Positions 1 to 9,315 are shown, counted from the first letter of the stretch. The stretch: DNA of 64,000 nt from an uncultured Eubacteriales bacterium (GCA_958402445.1 CATXTO010000007.1:31437-95436); one strand, 5' to 3'. A program made the numbers and translations. Notes: generated by a model not told the origin, from the sequence alone.

Positions 1-449
1 GATAACGTGAGTTCTTTCCCGTCGCGGGTAGCAGTCCCCTTAGCGGCGTCCACCCGGATTGGCCCCAACTCCAGCGGCCTGAGATTTTGCCCGCTGCGCC
101 GCAGGACGTTCCGGATCCGGGAGATCAGCTCCCGGGGACGGAAGGGTTTTGGGATATAGTCGTCCCCACCCAACTCCAGGCCGGTGACCGTGCTGAGTTC
201 GTCGCCCAGGGCAGTCAGGAAAATCACTGGTATGTTGTACTGCGCCTTGATGACGGTACACAGCGCAAATCCGCTGCCATCTTTCAATGTCACATCCAAA
301 AGGGCGATGTCAAAGGCACCCTGTTCCAGCAGACCCAGGGCCTGCCGCTGGCCGTTTGCCGCCGCAACGGCAAACCCCTCGCTACGCAGGAAATCTGACA
401 GGGTGGAGACAATTGCGACGTCATCTTCGACCAAAAGCAAATTGCACAT
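1..449 (-). CDS. OmpR/PhoB-family response regulator, partial (3' end outside window)
   Basis: The minus-strand frame opens at an ATG preceded by GGAG and stays open to the window edge, giving about 149 residues. The receiver domain is complete: acidic residues E8-D9-D10, phospho-acceptor Asp52 in ALLDVTL, a Thr in the FLTA motif and the conserved Lys in the PKPF motif. After about residue 120 the start of a winged-helix output domain is visible (LELGPIRVDAAKGTATRDGKELTL), typical of VanR/PhoB-like regulators. It presumably controls transcription for a sensor kinase gene that would lie left of the window. Target genes are unknown. It is truncated only by the window, not by mutation. Confidence 0.9.
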   Translation of the reverse strand, partial: MCNLLLVEDDVAIVSTLSDFLRSEGFAVAAANGQRQALGLLEQGAFDIALLDVTLKDGSGFALCTVIKAQYNIPVIFLTALGDELSTVTGLELGGDDYIPKPFRPRELISRIRNVLRRSGQNLRPLELGPIRVDAAKGTATRDGKELTL

Positions 450-576
450 TTCGCCATCTCCTCTTCGTGGCCCCCGGGGCAGACTCCGCCTGCCCATAAC
501 GGGGTATATTAGGAGTATACCATATAACCGCAAAATTAGGAAGCCAGCGCTTCATTTCTTCACGGAAAATGAAGAA

Positions 577-610
577 ACCGGCTGCTAAACACCATGCCTT
601 AGCAGCCGGT
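577..610 (-). terminator. Intrinsic terminator of the AbrB-YnbB-EamA operon
   Basis: A 12-bp perfect stem ACCGGCTGCTAA / TTAGCAGCCGGT with a 10-nt loop lies just past the EamA stop. Read on the minus strand it is followed by TTTCTTCATTTT. A second small hairpin (555-577) overlaps its foot. Confidence 0.75.
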
Positions 611-617
611 CATACGC

Positions 618-1529
618 TCACATATCGAAAATACCCATGATTACAATGCCGGAAACCACCACCGCTATGGCTGCGTAGTGCTTCCAGGACAGCTTTTCCC
701 GGAGGAAGATGCGGCTCCAGAGCACAGAGGCCGCGCAATAAGCGGAGATAATGGGCGCAGACATTGCCACATGCGCAGTATCTGCCAGGGCATAGATATA
801 GGCGAGCTGCCCGCCTGTTTCAAAAATAGCGCCTATGTATTTGGGAAGTTCTCTTCGAGCCACCGGCTTTTGCTTTTTCCAGAATCTTGTGTACGCAAAG
901 CAAACCAAACCTGCGACGAAAAAGGTCAATTCATAGGCAACGTTGGCGGAGTCCTCGTTCAACTTTTCCAATACCAGACTGTCGGCAAAGGTTCCGGCCG
1001 CATCCAGGAGGCAATAGGCCACGGGTAGTAGGAGGGCAAGAAAGGACTTTGCGTATTTATAATTGGAAACTGCCTGGCGCGCCGCCCGGAGCTGCTCGTC
1101 CTCCGTGGCCTCTACCACCCCCAGGGCAATCACGCCCACACAGACCAGGGCTACGGCAGCAAACTGCATAGGGACCAACTCTGAAGCTCCGCCGATGAGG
1201 ATGGTAATCACCGCGACCAGGGCCCCGGAGGAGTTGCAGATGGGGGAGGAGATGGAAAGCTCAATATACCGCAGGCCCACATACCCCAGGGTCATGGATA
1301 GGATATAGAGAATTGACACCGGCAGATAGGTCCAGATGACCTGCCAGGTGATCGTGACGCCGCCAAAGAAGATTTCCCACGCTGCATGCAGCCCCATGAC
1401 GACGCCAACGGCGGTTACCATCTTTAAATGAGAGCTTCGGTCGTCCGCATCCCGGCAACCCAGCTTGGAAAATAGGTCGGAGCCGCTCCAGCACAGCAGC
1501 GCGGCCAGGGAGAGCCAAAACCAATTCAT
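618..1529 (-). CDS. EamA/DMT-superfamily transporter
   Basis: The 303-residue protein consists almost entirely of hydrophobic segments, about ten predicted helices in two halves, the usual architecture of drug/metabolite (EamA) transporters. It begins MNWFWLSLAALLCWSGSDLF, with an SD AGAGAGG at correct spacing. A hydrophilic stretch near residues 135-160 separates the two EamA repeats. It is the last gene of an operon with an AbrB regulator and a YnbB-type PLP enzyme, 37 bp after the latter, so it may export or import a substrate or product of that enzyme. The substrate cannot be read from the sequence. Confidence 0.85.
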   Translation of the reverse strand: MNWFWLSLAALLCWSGSDLFSKLGCRDADDRSSHLKMVTAVGVVMGLHAAWEIFFGGVTITWQVIWTYLPVSILYILSMTLGYVGLRYIELSISSPICNSSGALVAVITILIGGASELVPMQFAAVALVCVGVIALGVVEATEDEQLRAARQAVSNYKYAKSFLALLLPVAYCLLDAAGTFADSLVLEKLNEDSANVAYELTFFVAGLVCFAYTRFWKKQKPVARRELPKYIGAIFETGGQLAYIYALADTAHVAMSAPIISAYCAASVLWSRIFLREKLSWKHYAAIAVVVSGIVIMGIFDM

Positions 1530-1566
1530 GATAAAACCTCTCTTTCACAAAACAGGGAGGAGAATT

Positions 1567-2850
1567 TTATAGGCGGACCAAGCCGGCCTCGCAGAGCTTT
1601 TGCAGGCTCATGAGAATCCCGATTTTTGCATGCTGCCAGGTTAGGCCGCCCTGAAAATAAACGGCGTAGGGGGGGCGGATGGGGCCATCTGCGGACAACT
1701 CAATAGAAGAACCCTGCACAAATGCGCCAGCGGCCATAATAACGGGGTCCTCATAGCCCGGCATGTCCCAAGGCAACGGAGTGGCGAAGCTGTCCACAGG
1801 CGCCGCCGCTTGAATCCCCTGACAGAAAGCAACCATAGCGGCCTCGCTGCCCAGCTCCACCGCCTGGATGATATCATGCCGGGGCTCAGCGGCGCCAGGC
1901 ACGCAGCGGAAGCCCAGGGGTTCATAGAGATTGGCTGCAAAAATCGCTCCCTTTTCCGCCCCGGCAACCACCGTCGGCGCTAAAAACAGGCCCTGGTAAA
2001 AGGCGGGCATCAGACCTAAGTTTGCGCCCACCTCCTGGCCCAGACCAGGGGCGGAGAGTCGGTATGCGCAGCGGGAGACGCAGGCCTTCGTACCGCAGAT
2101 ATAGCCGCCGATGGGCGCCAGGCCGCCGCCGGGATTCTTGATCAGAGAGCCGACGACCAGGTCTGCCCCTAAATCCGAGGGCTCCCAGGTTTCCACGAAT
2201 TCCCCGTAACAATTGTCAACCATACAAATGATACCCGGCCGAATGCCTTTGACAAATGCGATGAGGTCTCCAATCTGCTGTACGGAAAAGGTTGGACGGG
2301 TGGCGTAGCCCTTGGAGCGTTGAATGGTGACCAGCTTGGTTTTGGGTCCGACGGCACGTCGGATGCCTTCATAGTCAAAGGCGCCGTCCGGCAGCAGGTC
2401 CACCTGCCGGTACTGGATGCCGGATTCCCGCAGGGAGCAAGGGCTCTCCCGAATACCGATGACCTCCTCCAGCGTGTCATAGGGCTTTCCAACCGGGGAG
2501 AGAAGCTCATCCCCCGGCAGCAGGTTGGCAGAGAGAGCCACAGCCAGGGCATGGGTCCCGCAGGTAATTTGGGGCCGGACCAGAGCGGCTTCTGTGTGGA
2601 AAACATGGGCGTAAACTCGCTCCAGATTGTCCCGTCCCACGTCGTCATACCCATAGCCGGTGGTTGCGGCAAAGCAGGCCGCGCTGACCCGGTTTCGCTG
2701 CATGGCGGACAGGACCTTGGCCTGATTGTATTCCGCCACCTGGTCGATCTCGGAAAAACGGTCCTGGAGCCGCTGCAAAACCGTCTGACCATATTCGTAT
2801 ACTGCCGGAGAGATACCCAGGCTCTCATACAGTTCTAGCAGATTGGACAT
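1567..2850 (-). CDS. YnbB-type PLP enzyme (methionine gamma-lyase family / 'aluminum resistance')
   Basis: This 427-residue fold-type I PLP enzyme belongs to the YnbB/COG4100 group, usually annotated as methionine gamma-lyase family or aluminum-resistance protein. Visible hallmarks are the cofactor-binding region TCGTHALAVAL, the Asp in MVDNCYGEF that would hold the pyridine nitrogen, and the Schiff-base Lys in GSLIKNPGGGLAP. Length matches the family. The true substrate of this family is unsettled; a C-S lyase or related amino-acid reaction is the family expectation, not something visible here. The gene starts 3 bp after the AbrB gene stop, with SD GAGGA, so the two are translationally close. 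Confidence 0.85.
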   Translation of the reverse strand: MSNLLELYESLGISPAVYEYGQTVLQRLQDRFSEIDQVAEYNQAKVLSAMQRNRVSAACFAATTGYGYDDVGRDNLERVYAHVFHTEAALVRPQITCGTHALAVALSANLLPGDELLSPVGKPYDTLEEVIGIRESPCSLRESGIQYRQVDLLPDGAFDYEGIRRAVGPKTKLVTIQRSKGYATRPTFSVQQIGDLIAFVKGIRPGIICMVDNCYGEFVETWEPSDLGADLVVGSLIKNPGGGLAPIGGYICGTKACVSRCAYRLSAPGLGQEVGANLGLMPAFYQGLFLAPTVVAGAEKGAIFAANLYEPLGFRCVPGAAEPRHDIIQAVELGSEAAMVAFCQGIQAAAPVDSFATPLPWDMPGYEDPVIMAAGAFVQGSSIELSADGPIRPPYAVYFQGGLTWQHAKIGILMSLQKLCEAGLVRL

Positions 2851-2853
2851 GGC

Positions 2854-3087
2854 TCAATCCTCTTTCTTTGATAGAATTTGCTGCGCCAAATCACGCAGGA
2901 CTTCCGGCCGGGCAATCACGAGACCCCGTTCCTCTTCCCCCAGTACCAGCAGCGTATCCCCAGGCTGAATGTGAAACAGCTCGCGGGCTTCCTTGGGGAT
3001 GACGATTTGTCCCCGTTCTCCTACCTTGACGGTACCGAAAACGCGGCTACTGTTCCCTTTTCCCAGTAAGTGCTTCCCACCAGCCAT
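2854..3087 (-). CDS. AbrB/MazE/SpoVT-family DNA-binding regulator
   Basis: This 77-residue protein has a single swapped-hairpin AbrB domain (about residues 17-60): VKVGERGQIVIPKEARELFHIQPGDTLLVLG, followed by a short helical tail. Such proteins bind DNA as dimers or tetramers and commonly repress their own operon. SD AGGAG stands before the ATG. It is first in an operon with a YnbB-type enzyme and an EamA transporter, and the repeats in its leader (3106-3130) are a likely operator. A toxin partner is not present, so an antitoxin role is unlikely. Confidence 0.9.
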   Translation of the reverse strand: MAGGKHLLGKGNSSRVFGTVKVGERGQIVIPKEARELFHIQPGDTLLVLGEEERGLVIARPEVLRDLAQQILSKKED

Positions 3088-3105
3088 GGCGCAGTCTCCT
3101 TTTTC

Positions 3106-3130
3106 TCATACTATTCGTACTTTTCATACT
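3106..3130 (-). promoter_or_regulatory. Three phased direct repeats, probable AbrB-family operator
   Basis: On the minus strand the heptamers AGTATGA, AGTACGA and AGTATGA occur at an exact 9-bp period (plus-strand 3106-3112, 3115-3121, 3124-3130). They lie between the -10 box and the SD of the AbrB-type gene, so bound protein would block the start of transcription. Binding by the encoded regulator is inferred. Confidence 0.5.
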
Positions 3131-3135
3131 GAAAC

Positions 3136-3164
3136 AGAATAGCAAAATTATCCGGCTTTGTCAA
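3136..3164 (-). promoter_or_regulatory. Sigma-A-type promoter for the AbrB-YnbB-EamA operon
   Basis: On the minus strand, TTGACA (3159-3164), a 17-bp spacer and TATTCT (3136-3141) form a near-consensus vegetative promoter about 50 bp upstream of the AbrB-type start codon. Confidence 0.75.
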
Positions 3165-3225
3165 TTGCTTTCGGTTGAAAACGGCCATTTTTAACCTGTC
3201 GTCACCATGCGGTGTGGGAGGCTGG

Positions 3226-3254
3226 TTGAAAAATAGCGCATGAAATGCTATAAT
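3226..3254 (+). promoter_or_regulatory. Sigma-A-type promoter for glpK
   Basis: TTGAAA, 17-bp spacer, TATAAT. The glpK ATG follows about 43 bp downstream. No obvious catabolite-repression operator was seen beside it. Confidence 0.75.
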
Positions 3255-3296
3255 AGGAAAAAATAGATTTGTTGACGGACTGGCAAGGAGTGAAAA

Positions 3297-4799
3297 ATGA
3301 CAAAATACATAATGGCGCTGGATGCCGGGACCACCAGCAACCGCTGCATCCTGTTTGACGAGAAGGGCGTCGTTTGCAGCATGGCCCAAAAGGAGTTCAC
3401 CCAGATTTTCCCAAAGCCTGGTTGGGTGGAGCATGACCCGGAGGAAATTTGGTCCACCCAACTGGAGGTGGCCCAGCAGGCTATGCGAAACATCGGCGCC
3501 AATGCCGCCGACATCGCGGCCATTGGGATCACCAACCAGCGGGAGACCACCATTGTCTGGGACCGAAAGACGGGACGGCCGGTTTATCACGCCATTGTCT
3601 GGCAGTGCCGACGCACAGCCGACTACTGTGACAGTCTAAAGGAAAAGGGACTGGTGGATCGCTATCGCAGCAAGACCGGATTGGTTCTGGACGCCTATTT
3701 TTCCGGCACGAAGCTGCGGTGGATTTTGGACCGGGTGCCCGAAGCCCGGCAGCGGGCGGAGCGGGGAGAGCTGCTCTTCGGAACGGTAGAGACCTGGCTG
3801 ATTTGGAAGCTCACCGGCGGCCGGGTGCATGTAACGGATTATTCCAACGCCTCCCGCACCATGCTGTTCAACATCAACACACTCCAATGGGACGAAGAAA
3901 TTTTGAAGGAGCTGCAAATTCCTTCTTGCATGCTGCCAGAGGTTCAGCCCAGCAGTTGCATATATGGGACAGCAGACCCGGCGTATTTTGGAGGACCTAT
4001 TCCCATCGCGGGAGCTGCCGGGGACCAGCAGGCGGCCCTCTTCGGTCAGGCCTGTTTTCAGCCGGGTGAGGCGAAAAATACCTATGGAACCGGCTGTTTT
4101 CTTTTGATGAATACCGGAGACAAGCCTGTGTTTTCCCACAGCGGCCTGGTCACGACCATTGCCTGGGGGCTGGAGGGAGAGGTCCAGTACGCTTTGGAAG
4201 GCTCCATTTTTGTAGCGGGCGCTGCGATACAGTGGTTTCGGGATGAACTGCGGCTGCTGGACAGCGCGGCGGACTCGGAGTATATGGCGCAGAAAGTGCC
4301 GGATACCAATGGCTGCTACGTGGTGCCTGCATTCACAGGACTGGGCGCTCCGCATTGGGACCCCTACGCCAGAGGCGCGATTGTGGGGCTGACTCGGGGC
4401 GTCAATCAAAATCATATTATTCGGGCCGCTCTGGACTCCCTGGCCTATCAAACCAACGACGTGCTTCAGGCCATGCGGGCCGATGCCGGGATTCAACTGG
4501 CGGCGCTGAAGGCGGATGGTGGCGCCTCCGCCAACAACTATCTCATGCAGACGCAGGCGGATATCATCCAGGCCCCGGTGCTGCGACCCCGCTGTGTGGA
4601 AACCACCGCCATGGGCGCGGCGTATCTGGCCGGTCTGGCGGTTGGCTTTTGGCGCAGCCGCAAGGAGATTCTAGGAATTTGGGAGCTGGACCGGGTGTTT
4701 CAGCCGGAGCTTACAATTCAGGAGCGCGACAAAAGAATTGCCGGCTGGAATCGGGCGGTCCGGAGTACTTACGGCTGGGCCAAGGGGGATGAGAAGTGA
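3297..4799 (+). CDS. glpK: Glycerol kinase
   Basis: This FGGY-family kinase phosphorylates glycerol with ATP to sn-glycerol 3-phosphate in the cytoplasm. The 500-residue length is exactly that of the family. The N-terminus carries the phosphate-binding [35 protein letters not shown] is the classic glycerol kinase substrate-site signature; the C-terminal ATPase half shows [19 protein letters not shown] and the adenine-binding [23 protein letters not shown] precedes the ATG by six bases. The stop overlaps the GTG of the following GNAT gene, so the two form an operon. A glycerol facilitator or glycerol-3-phosphate dehydrogenase gene is not adjacent. Confidence 0.97.
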   Translation: MTKYIMALDAGTTSNRCILFDEKGVVCSMAQKEFTQIFPKPGWVEHDPEEIWSTQLEVAQQAMRNIGANAADIAAIGITNQRETTIVWDRKTGRPVYHAIVWQCRRTADYCDSLKEKGLVDRYRSKTGLVLDAYFSGTKLRWILDRVPEARQRAERGELLFGTVETWLIWKLTGGRVHVTDYSNASRTMLFNINTLQWDEEILKELQIPSCMLPEVQPSSCIYGTADPAYFGGPIPIAGAAGDQQAALFGQACFQPGEAKNTYGTGCFLLMNTGDKPVFSHSGLVTTIAWGLEGEVQYALEGSIFVAGAAIQWFRDELRLLDSAADSEYMAQKVPDTNGCYVVPAFTGLGAPHWDPYARGAIVGLTRGVNQNHIIRAALDSLAYQTNDVLQAMRADAGIQLAALKADGGASANNYLMQTQADIIQAPVLRPRCVETTAMGAAYLAGLAVGFWRSRKEILGIWELDRVFQPELTIQERDKRIAGWNRAVRSTYGWAKGDEK

Positions 4800-5368
4800 A
4801 AGCCGAGGTGGTATACAGGCCGCTAAATCACGACGAGCTGAATCGAGCCCTATTTCTGCAGTTTGAGCGCCGGCAGGTGGTGACCAAATGCTGGCGGAAG
4901 GTTGAGGGCGTATGGGCGGTGCAGGAAGCGCCCTTTGTGGACCAGTGGAGCGAAGCGGATTACCAAACGCTGATCACCTGCTTGAAAAATACGATAGCAA
5001 CCGGGGGGATGGTCTATGGCGTGTTTGTAGAGGGTGTATTAAAGGGCTTTGCCTCGATAGAGGGAAAAAGATTTGGCCCGTCGGATGCGTATCTGGACCT
5101 GAGCTGTCTGCATGTCTCCCAGGAGCTACGGGGGCGGGGGATTGGCAGCCGGCTGTTCCGGCTGGCGGAGGACTGGGCGTATGCCCAGGGGGCGAGAAAG
5201 CTCTATATTTCCGGCCATTCCGCTGTGGAGACCCAGGCGTTTTACCGGGCTATGGGCTGTGTGGAGGCGCAGACTCCCTGTCAAATGCATGTGGAGCAGG
5301 AGCCGTTTGACTGTCAGCTGGAGCTGGACCTTACAATTCGGGGAAATAAAGCTTGTTCTGAATCATAG
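4796..5368 (+). CDS. GNAT-family N-acetyltransferase
   Basis: This 190-residue single-domain acetyltransferase starts at a GTG that overlaps the glpK stop (GTGA), so it is translationally coupled to glpK. The acetyl-CoA pyrophosphate-binding motif is clear at about residues 114-124 ([14 protein letters not shown]), followed by the alpha/beta segment [31 protein letters not shown] that typifies GNAT domains. The acceptor is not identifiable; the family acts on amines of antibiotics, proteins and metabolites. Its coupling to glycerol kinase does not suggest a specific substrate. Confidence 0.85.
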   Translation: MKAEVVYRPLNHDELNRALFLQFERRQVVTKCWRKVEGVWAVQEAPFVDQWSEADYQTLITCLKNTIATGGMVYGVFVEGVLKGFASIEGKRFGPSDAYLDLSCLHVSQELRGRGIGSRLFRLAEDWAYAQGARKLYISGHSAVETQAFYRAMGCVEAQTPCQMHVEQEPFDCQLELDLTIRGNKACSES

Positions 5369-5402
5369 TTTTTTCAGAAAACCTCTCCATATAAAAATTC
5401 TC

Positions 5403-5437
5403 GGAGCGGGACAACCGTAAAAAGGTCGTCCCGCTCC
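5403..5437. terminator. Bidirectional terminator between the glpK operon and the oxidase gene
   Basis: A 10-bp GC-rich stem GGAGCGGGAC / GTCCCGCTCC (extended by ACC/GGT inside) lies between convergent genes and is followed by a T-rich stretch on the plus side. Confidence 0.8.
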
Positions 5438-5466
5438 AAGTTATTGTTATCTATTTTGCTATTTGT

Positions 5467-6495
5467 TCATGATTCTGCAAGGCCAAACAGGCAGTCTCGA
5501 TTGATTTGTGCCAGAGTTTGAACGCCGCACAGCTCCATGGTATCCCGGAGCTCTGCCCCCAGCTTTTCAATATAAAGCCGGACCCCCTCCGCGCCGCCGC
5601 CGTAAACCATGGGGACAAAAGGACGGCCAATTAAAACCGCTTTGGCGCCCAGGGCCAGGGCCTTAAAAACGTCTATTCCGCTGCGGATACCGCCATCCAC
5701 CAAAATGGTCAGGCGATCCCCTACGGCGTCTGCGATAGATGGGAGGACCTCCGCCGTGGCAGGCGTTTGGTCCAGAACACGGCCTCCGTGGTTGGAGACC
5801 ACGATGCCGGCGACGCCCGCCTCCAGGGCCTTCTCCGCGCCCGAGACGGTCATAATACCCTTCAGCACCAGAGGTATCCCGGCATAGGCCACAATCTCCC
5901 GCAGCTCCGTCACGGTCTTTCGTCCCGCCGGGGGCTGCATCCCCTTTAAAAACGGCAGCCCCGCCGCGTCGATATCCATGGCCAAGATCCTGGCACCGGC
6001 GGATTTGGCCAGATCAATGCGCCGAAAAACCTCCTCTTGATTCCAAGGCTTGATGGTGGGGATGCTCCGTCCGTGAACAGACGCCAAGGCCACTGTAGTC
6101 GCCTCAAATACTCCGGGGGCTTGTCCATCCCCCGTAAAGGCGGAAATCCCGCCGCCTGCGCAGGCGGCGACTAAGATCTGGTTATAAGCTTCGTCATCAT
6201 ACCGTTCTCCATAGTGCAGCCGCATAGCGCCCACCGGTCCGGCAAAAAACGGATAACGGTAGGACTGCCCAAACAGCTCCAGCTGCGTAACCACCGGCGC
6301 ATTTTCACAGATGGTATCCAGATTGACGCAGAGCTTCTGCCAGGCTTGATAATTTCTTACCGCAACGGCGCCCGTGCCCTTAGCGCCGGGTCCCGGAATG
6401 CTGCTGCCGCAGGCTACGCCGTTGCAAACCGGGCAGGCCTTACAGTATGGGCCGATTTGCGCCCTGGCGCAGCGCAAAACTTCTTCATATGTCAT
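5467..6495 (-). CDS. FMN-dependent alpha-hydroxy-acid oxidase family protein with N-terminal Cys cluster
   Basis: This 342-residue TIM-barrel flavoprotein belongs to the lactate/glycolate oxidase group. Signatures are VVSNHGGRVLD (catalytic His and Arg) and the phosphate-binding DGGIRSGIDVFKALALGAKAVLIGRPF; the Lys in LKGIM would contact FMN. The first 40 residues hold a Cys cluster, C18-x2-C21-x2-C24 with C29 behind it (YCKACPVCNGVACGSSIPG), not found in classical oxidases. I chose the ATG preceded by AAAGGAG rather than an upstream in-frame start 66 bp earlier that has no SD. Substrate and electron acceptor are unknown; in an anaerobe a dehydrogenase role is more likely than an oxidase. Confidence 0.85.
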   Translation of the reverse strand: MTYEEVLRCARAQIGPYCKACPVCNGVACGSSIPGPGAKGTGAVAVRNYQAWQKLCVNLDTICENAPVVTQLELFGQSYRYPFFAGPVGAMRLHYGERYDDEAYNQILVAACAGGGISAFTGDGQAPGVFEATTVALASVHGRSIPTIKPWNQEEVFRRIDLAKSAGARILAMDIDAAGLPFLKGMQPPAGRKTVTELREIVAYAGIPLVLKGIMTVSGAEKALEAGVAGIVVSNHGGRVLDQTPATAEVLPSIADAVGDRLTILVDGGIRSGIDVFKALALGAKAVLIGRPFVPMVYGGGAEGVRLYIEKLGAELRDTMELCGVQTLAQINRDCLFGLAES

Positions 6496-6559
6496 GCCAC
6501 CGCTCCTTTTATGGAAAGAGATATTTTTATTGTATCGCCTTTTCAAGCGGGAAGCAAGC

Positions 6560-6687
6560 ACCTTCCGTACAAAGAAACAAAAAGCGTCGGTTCCGATCAG
6601 TTAAGAAAAGACGCCGAAGAGAGTTTCCGGCGGCACAGCCTGTCAAATAACCCGCTAGCCAAAGGGCCCAGAGGGTGAAACCTATGG
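6560..6687 (+). other. Gene-free stretch ending in a terminator; possible small RNA
   Basis: No credible ORF lies between the oxidase start and the pyrG end (6496-6771). The stretch is GC-rich with internal complementarity (GCCG near 6613 with CGGC near 6630) and ends in the strong hairpin at 6688-6710. This layout fits a plus-strand small RNA, but I found no clear promoter and cannot assign a family. Confidence 0.3.
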
Positions 6688-6710
6688 AAGGGAACCACTA
6701 GGGTTCCCTT
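6688..6710 (+). terminator. Terminator-like hairpin AAGGGAACC / GGTTCCCTT
   Basis: A 9-bp perfect stem with a 5-nt loop is followed on the plus strand by TCGCATTTTA. The same stem recurs at 35535-35559 and, with one G-U pair, at 57393-57417. Confidence 0.6.
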
Positions 6711-6771
6711 TCGCATTTTATCAAAATGTTTTTCAAACTTTTGAAAAAGCTTTCAGCCTGTTATGCAATTC

Positions 6772-8370
6772 CTACAGCTCCGCGTGCATCAGAGCGGCCT
6801 GGACAAAGCCGAAAAACAAAGGATGTGGCCGGTCCGGGCGGCTCTTGAACTCCGGGTGGAACTGACAGCCCACAAACCAGGGATGATTGGGAAGCTCTAC
6901 AATTTCCACCAGTCTGCTGTCCGGGGAAAGGCCGGCCAGCCGCAGGCCCTTTTCCGTCAGGACCTTGCGAAACTCGTTGTTGAATTCATAGCGATGCCGA
7001 TGCCGCTCCGATATCTCCCCTGTCCCGTATAGCGCAAAGGCCCGGCTGTCCGGCTGCAGCACGCAAGGGTATTTTCCCAGCCGCATGGTGCCGCCTTTTG
7101 CCGTAACATTGACCTGGTCCGGCATCAAAGCCACCACCGGGTAGGGGGAGTAGGGGTCAAATTCCGCTGAATGAGCTCCAGTGAGACCGGCTACATGCCG
7201 GGCAAATTCAATTACCGCAATTTGCATGCCCAAACAGATGCCCAAATAGGGTATGCCGTTGGTCCGGGCATAGCTGGCGGCGGCCACCATTCCTTCAATT
7301 CCTCGGTCACCGAATCCGCCGGGAACCAGAATCCCGTCGCAGCCGGAGAGAATCTCCTTGGCGTTATCCGCCGTGACCTCCTCCGAGTCGACCCATTGAA
7401 TGGAGACGACGGCTTCATTGTCGGTGCCCGCATGGAACAGAGATTCCACTACGCTGAGATAAGCATCGTGGAGCTGGGTGTATTTGCCCACCAGGGCAAT
7501 TTGCACATGGCGGTTGGCGCCTTTGATTTTGCGCACCAGCGCGGCCCAGTTTTCCAGATTCGGCTTTGGCGTATCCAGCTGCAGCTTCTCGCAGACCACC
7601 TGATCCAAACCCTCTTTGGCCAGCATCAGAGGCACCTCATAGAGAGTCGATGCGGTGGAATTCTGAATTACACAGGCGGGCTCCACATTACAAAACAGAC
7701 TGATTTTTCGACGGAGCTCTTCCGTAAAGGGCAAGTCGCTGCGGCACACCAGAATGTCCGGTTGGATCCCCAGGCTCAGAAGTTCCTTGACAGAGTGCTG
7801 TGTGGGCTTGGATTTCAGTTCATCGCTGCCTGGGATCTGGACGATTAAGGGAACGTGGATAAACAGCACGTTTTTTCGACCCTGCTCCGCCGCCACCTGG
7901 CGGATGGCCTCCAAAAAGGGCTGGCTTTCAATGTCGCCCACGGTCCCGCCGATTTCCGTGATGGCCACATCCACATCCGGACCGTCCATAGAATAAATCC
8001 GGCGCTTAATTTCATCCGTGATATGGGGAATGATCTGCACCGTTCGGCCCAGATATCCGCCCTCCCGCTCCCGGTTGAGCACGGACCAATAAATTTTTCC
8101 GGCGGAGACGGAGGAATTGGCCGTGAGGCTCTCATCCACAAATCGCTCGTAGTGGCCCAAATCCAGGTCGGTTTCCGCACCGTCGTCGGTGACGAAGACC
8201 TCCCCATGCTGATAGGGGCTCATGGTACCTGGGTCCACGTTGAGATAGGGGTCAAATTTCTGATTTCGAACGCGGAGCCCCCGCTGCTTCAGAAGACGGC
8301 CCAGGGATGCCGCGCAGATGCCCTTGCCGAGGCCGGAAACTACGCCGCCGGTGACAAAAATGTATTTCAT
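6772..8370 (-). CDS. pyrG: CTP synthase
   Basis: This enzyme makes CTP from UTP, ATP and glutamine, the last step of pyrimidine nucleotide synthesis. The 532-residue protein has the synthetase domain first ([28 protein letters not shown], then [38 protein letters not shown]) and a class I glutamine amidotransferase domain from about residue 295, with nucleophile Cys in YLGICLGMQ, the lid GGFGDRG, and the catalytic His-Pro-Glu in QFHPEF. I used the second of two close ATGs because GGAGGG stands 8 bp before it. It follows an APH-type kinase gene by 48 bp on the same strand. The region upstream lacks a recognisable C-tract attenuator. Confidence 0.97.
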   Translation of the reverse strand: MKYIFVTGGVVSGLGKGICAASLGRLLKQRGLRVRNQKFDPYLNVDPGTMSPYQHGEVFVTDDGAETDLDLGHYERFVDESLTANSSVSAGKIYWSVLNREREGGYLGRTVQIIPHITDEIKRRIYSMDGPDVDVAITEIGGTVGDIESQPFLEAIRQVAAEQGRKNVLFIHVPLIVQIPGSDELKSKPTQHSVKELLSLGIQPDILVCRSDLPFTEELRRKISLFCNVEPACVIQNSTASTLYEVPLMLAKEGLDQVVCEKLQLDTPKPNLENWAALVRKIKGANRHVQIALVGKYTQLHDAYLSVVESLFHAGTDNEAVVSIQWVDSEEVTADNAKEILSGCDGILVPGGFGDRGIEGMVAAASYARTNGIPYLGICLGMQIAVIEFARHVAGLTGAHSAEFDPYSPYPVVALMPDQVNVTAKGGTMRLGKYPCVLQPDSRAFALYGTGEISERHRHRYEFNNEFRKVLTEKGLRLAGLSPDSRLVEIVELPNHPWFVGCQFHPEFKSRPDRPHPLFFGFVQAALMHAEL

Positions 8371-8418
8371 GTCCATGTCCCTCCGATATGATTTCCTTGG
8401 TATGGTCAAATTGTGCCC

Positions 8419-9315
8419 CTAGTCCTGCATGGCGTTGTCTGAAAGCCGTTCCGCCATGGCAAGCGCAATGGGCAGGTATTTCTGATAGTAGGCGCCGTCA
8501 GTCGCGTCGTATCGATTCCCCACAAAAATCCACTCACAATACTCATAAAAGAGAAAATAATCCAGGGTCCGCCGATACGCCTGCGGGGATATCCCCTTTT
8601 TTTGAATCAGATTTTGATAGTAATAAGAGATGGCAAACTCCCGGTCCTCCGGCAGCAGATAGAAAAGGTCGGCCGGATTACTGCCCCCGTGTGCGATAAG
8701 CCGCGCCAACATAACGGGATAGGGCAGAATACCGCCGTATTCCCAGTCGATGAAAACAGTCCGGCCACCGTGTATCAAGACGTTAAAGGGGAGACAGTCA
8801 TCATGACAGAGCGTGCGGGGCGTCATGGCGTAAAGCGAGAGAAACTTCCGGTAGACGCGCTGTAAAAGGGGGTGATTGAGGTATTCCCCCCGCTTTTCCC
8901 GGTCGGTGAAGCTCAGCGGATACGTGTAGCCCACCCCGGCCAGCGTCGTGTTCCCCCAGTATGCATCCTGCATGGCGATCATGCTCTCCAGCGCGGCAGT
9001 TAGTTCGGGCCTGGTGCATCGCTGAAGATTGTGGCCAGGAATATACTCCAAAAGCAAATAGCGATTCGCCTCCACTGCCGTACTACCCAGTAGTTTGGGG
9101 GCGTAGGGCGGGTGCATCTGAAAAAAAGTGTTATAAACGTCCCATTCCATATCCCTGGTCCGCTTGAGAATGGAGTACGCCTGGTCCGAGGCAATCAGCC
9201 ATACATCGTAGAATTCTCCGTCATCCTCATGGCGGAAGCGGGTGGCCGAAAAAGCCTGACCGGCCCAGTGTGGACTGATTCGGACCAGAATGTCGCGGAT
9301 TTCATCGGGCTGCAT
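8419..9315 (-). CDS. APH/choline-kinase-like phosphotransferase
   Basis: This roughly 298-residue protein kinase-like phosphotransferase has the catalytic loop LCHDDCLPFNVLIH (Brenner motif HxDxxxxN) and the metal-binding VFIDWEYGG, both typical of the aminoglycoside phosphotransferase Pfam family. The N-terminal lobe with YSILKRTRD supplies the ATP-binding lysine. The substrate is not predictable: relatives act on choline, ethanolamine, sugars, homoserine or aminoglycosides. Chromosomal context between glnN and pyrG gives no resistance signature. A GTG two codons upstream is an alternative start, but the SD AGGTG is better placed for the ATG used here. Confidence 0.75.
   Translation of the reverse strand: MQPDEIRDILVRISPHWAGQAFSATRFRHEDDGEFYDVWLIASDQAYSILKRTRDMEWDVYNTFFQMHPPYAPKLLGSTAVEANRYLLLEYIPGHNLQRCTRPELTAALESMIAMQDAYWGNTTLAGVGYTYPLSFTDREKRGEYLNHPLLQRVYRKFLSLYAMTPRTLCHDDCLPFNVLIHGGRTVFIDWEYGGILPYPVMLARLIAHGGSNPADLFYLLPEDREFAISYYYQNLIQKKGISPQAYRRTLDYFLFYEYCEWIFVGNRYDATDGAYYQKYLPIALAMAERLSDNAMQD

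Noticed and set aside
2854..3087. Antitoxin of a toxin-antitoxin pair
   Set aside because: The AbrB/MazE-like fold fits, but the following gene is a PLP enzyme and no MazF, Doc or PIN-like toxin is adjacent.
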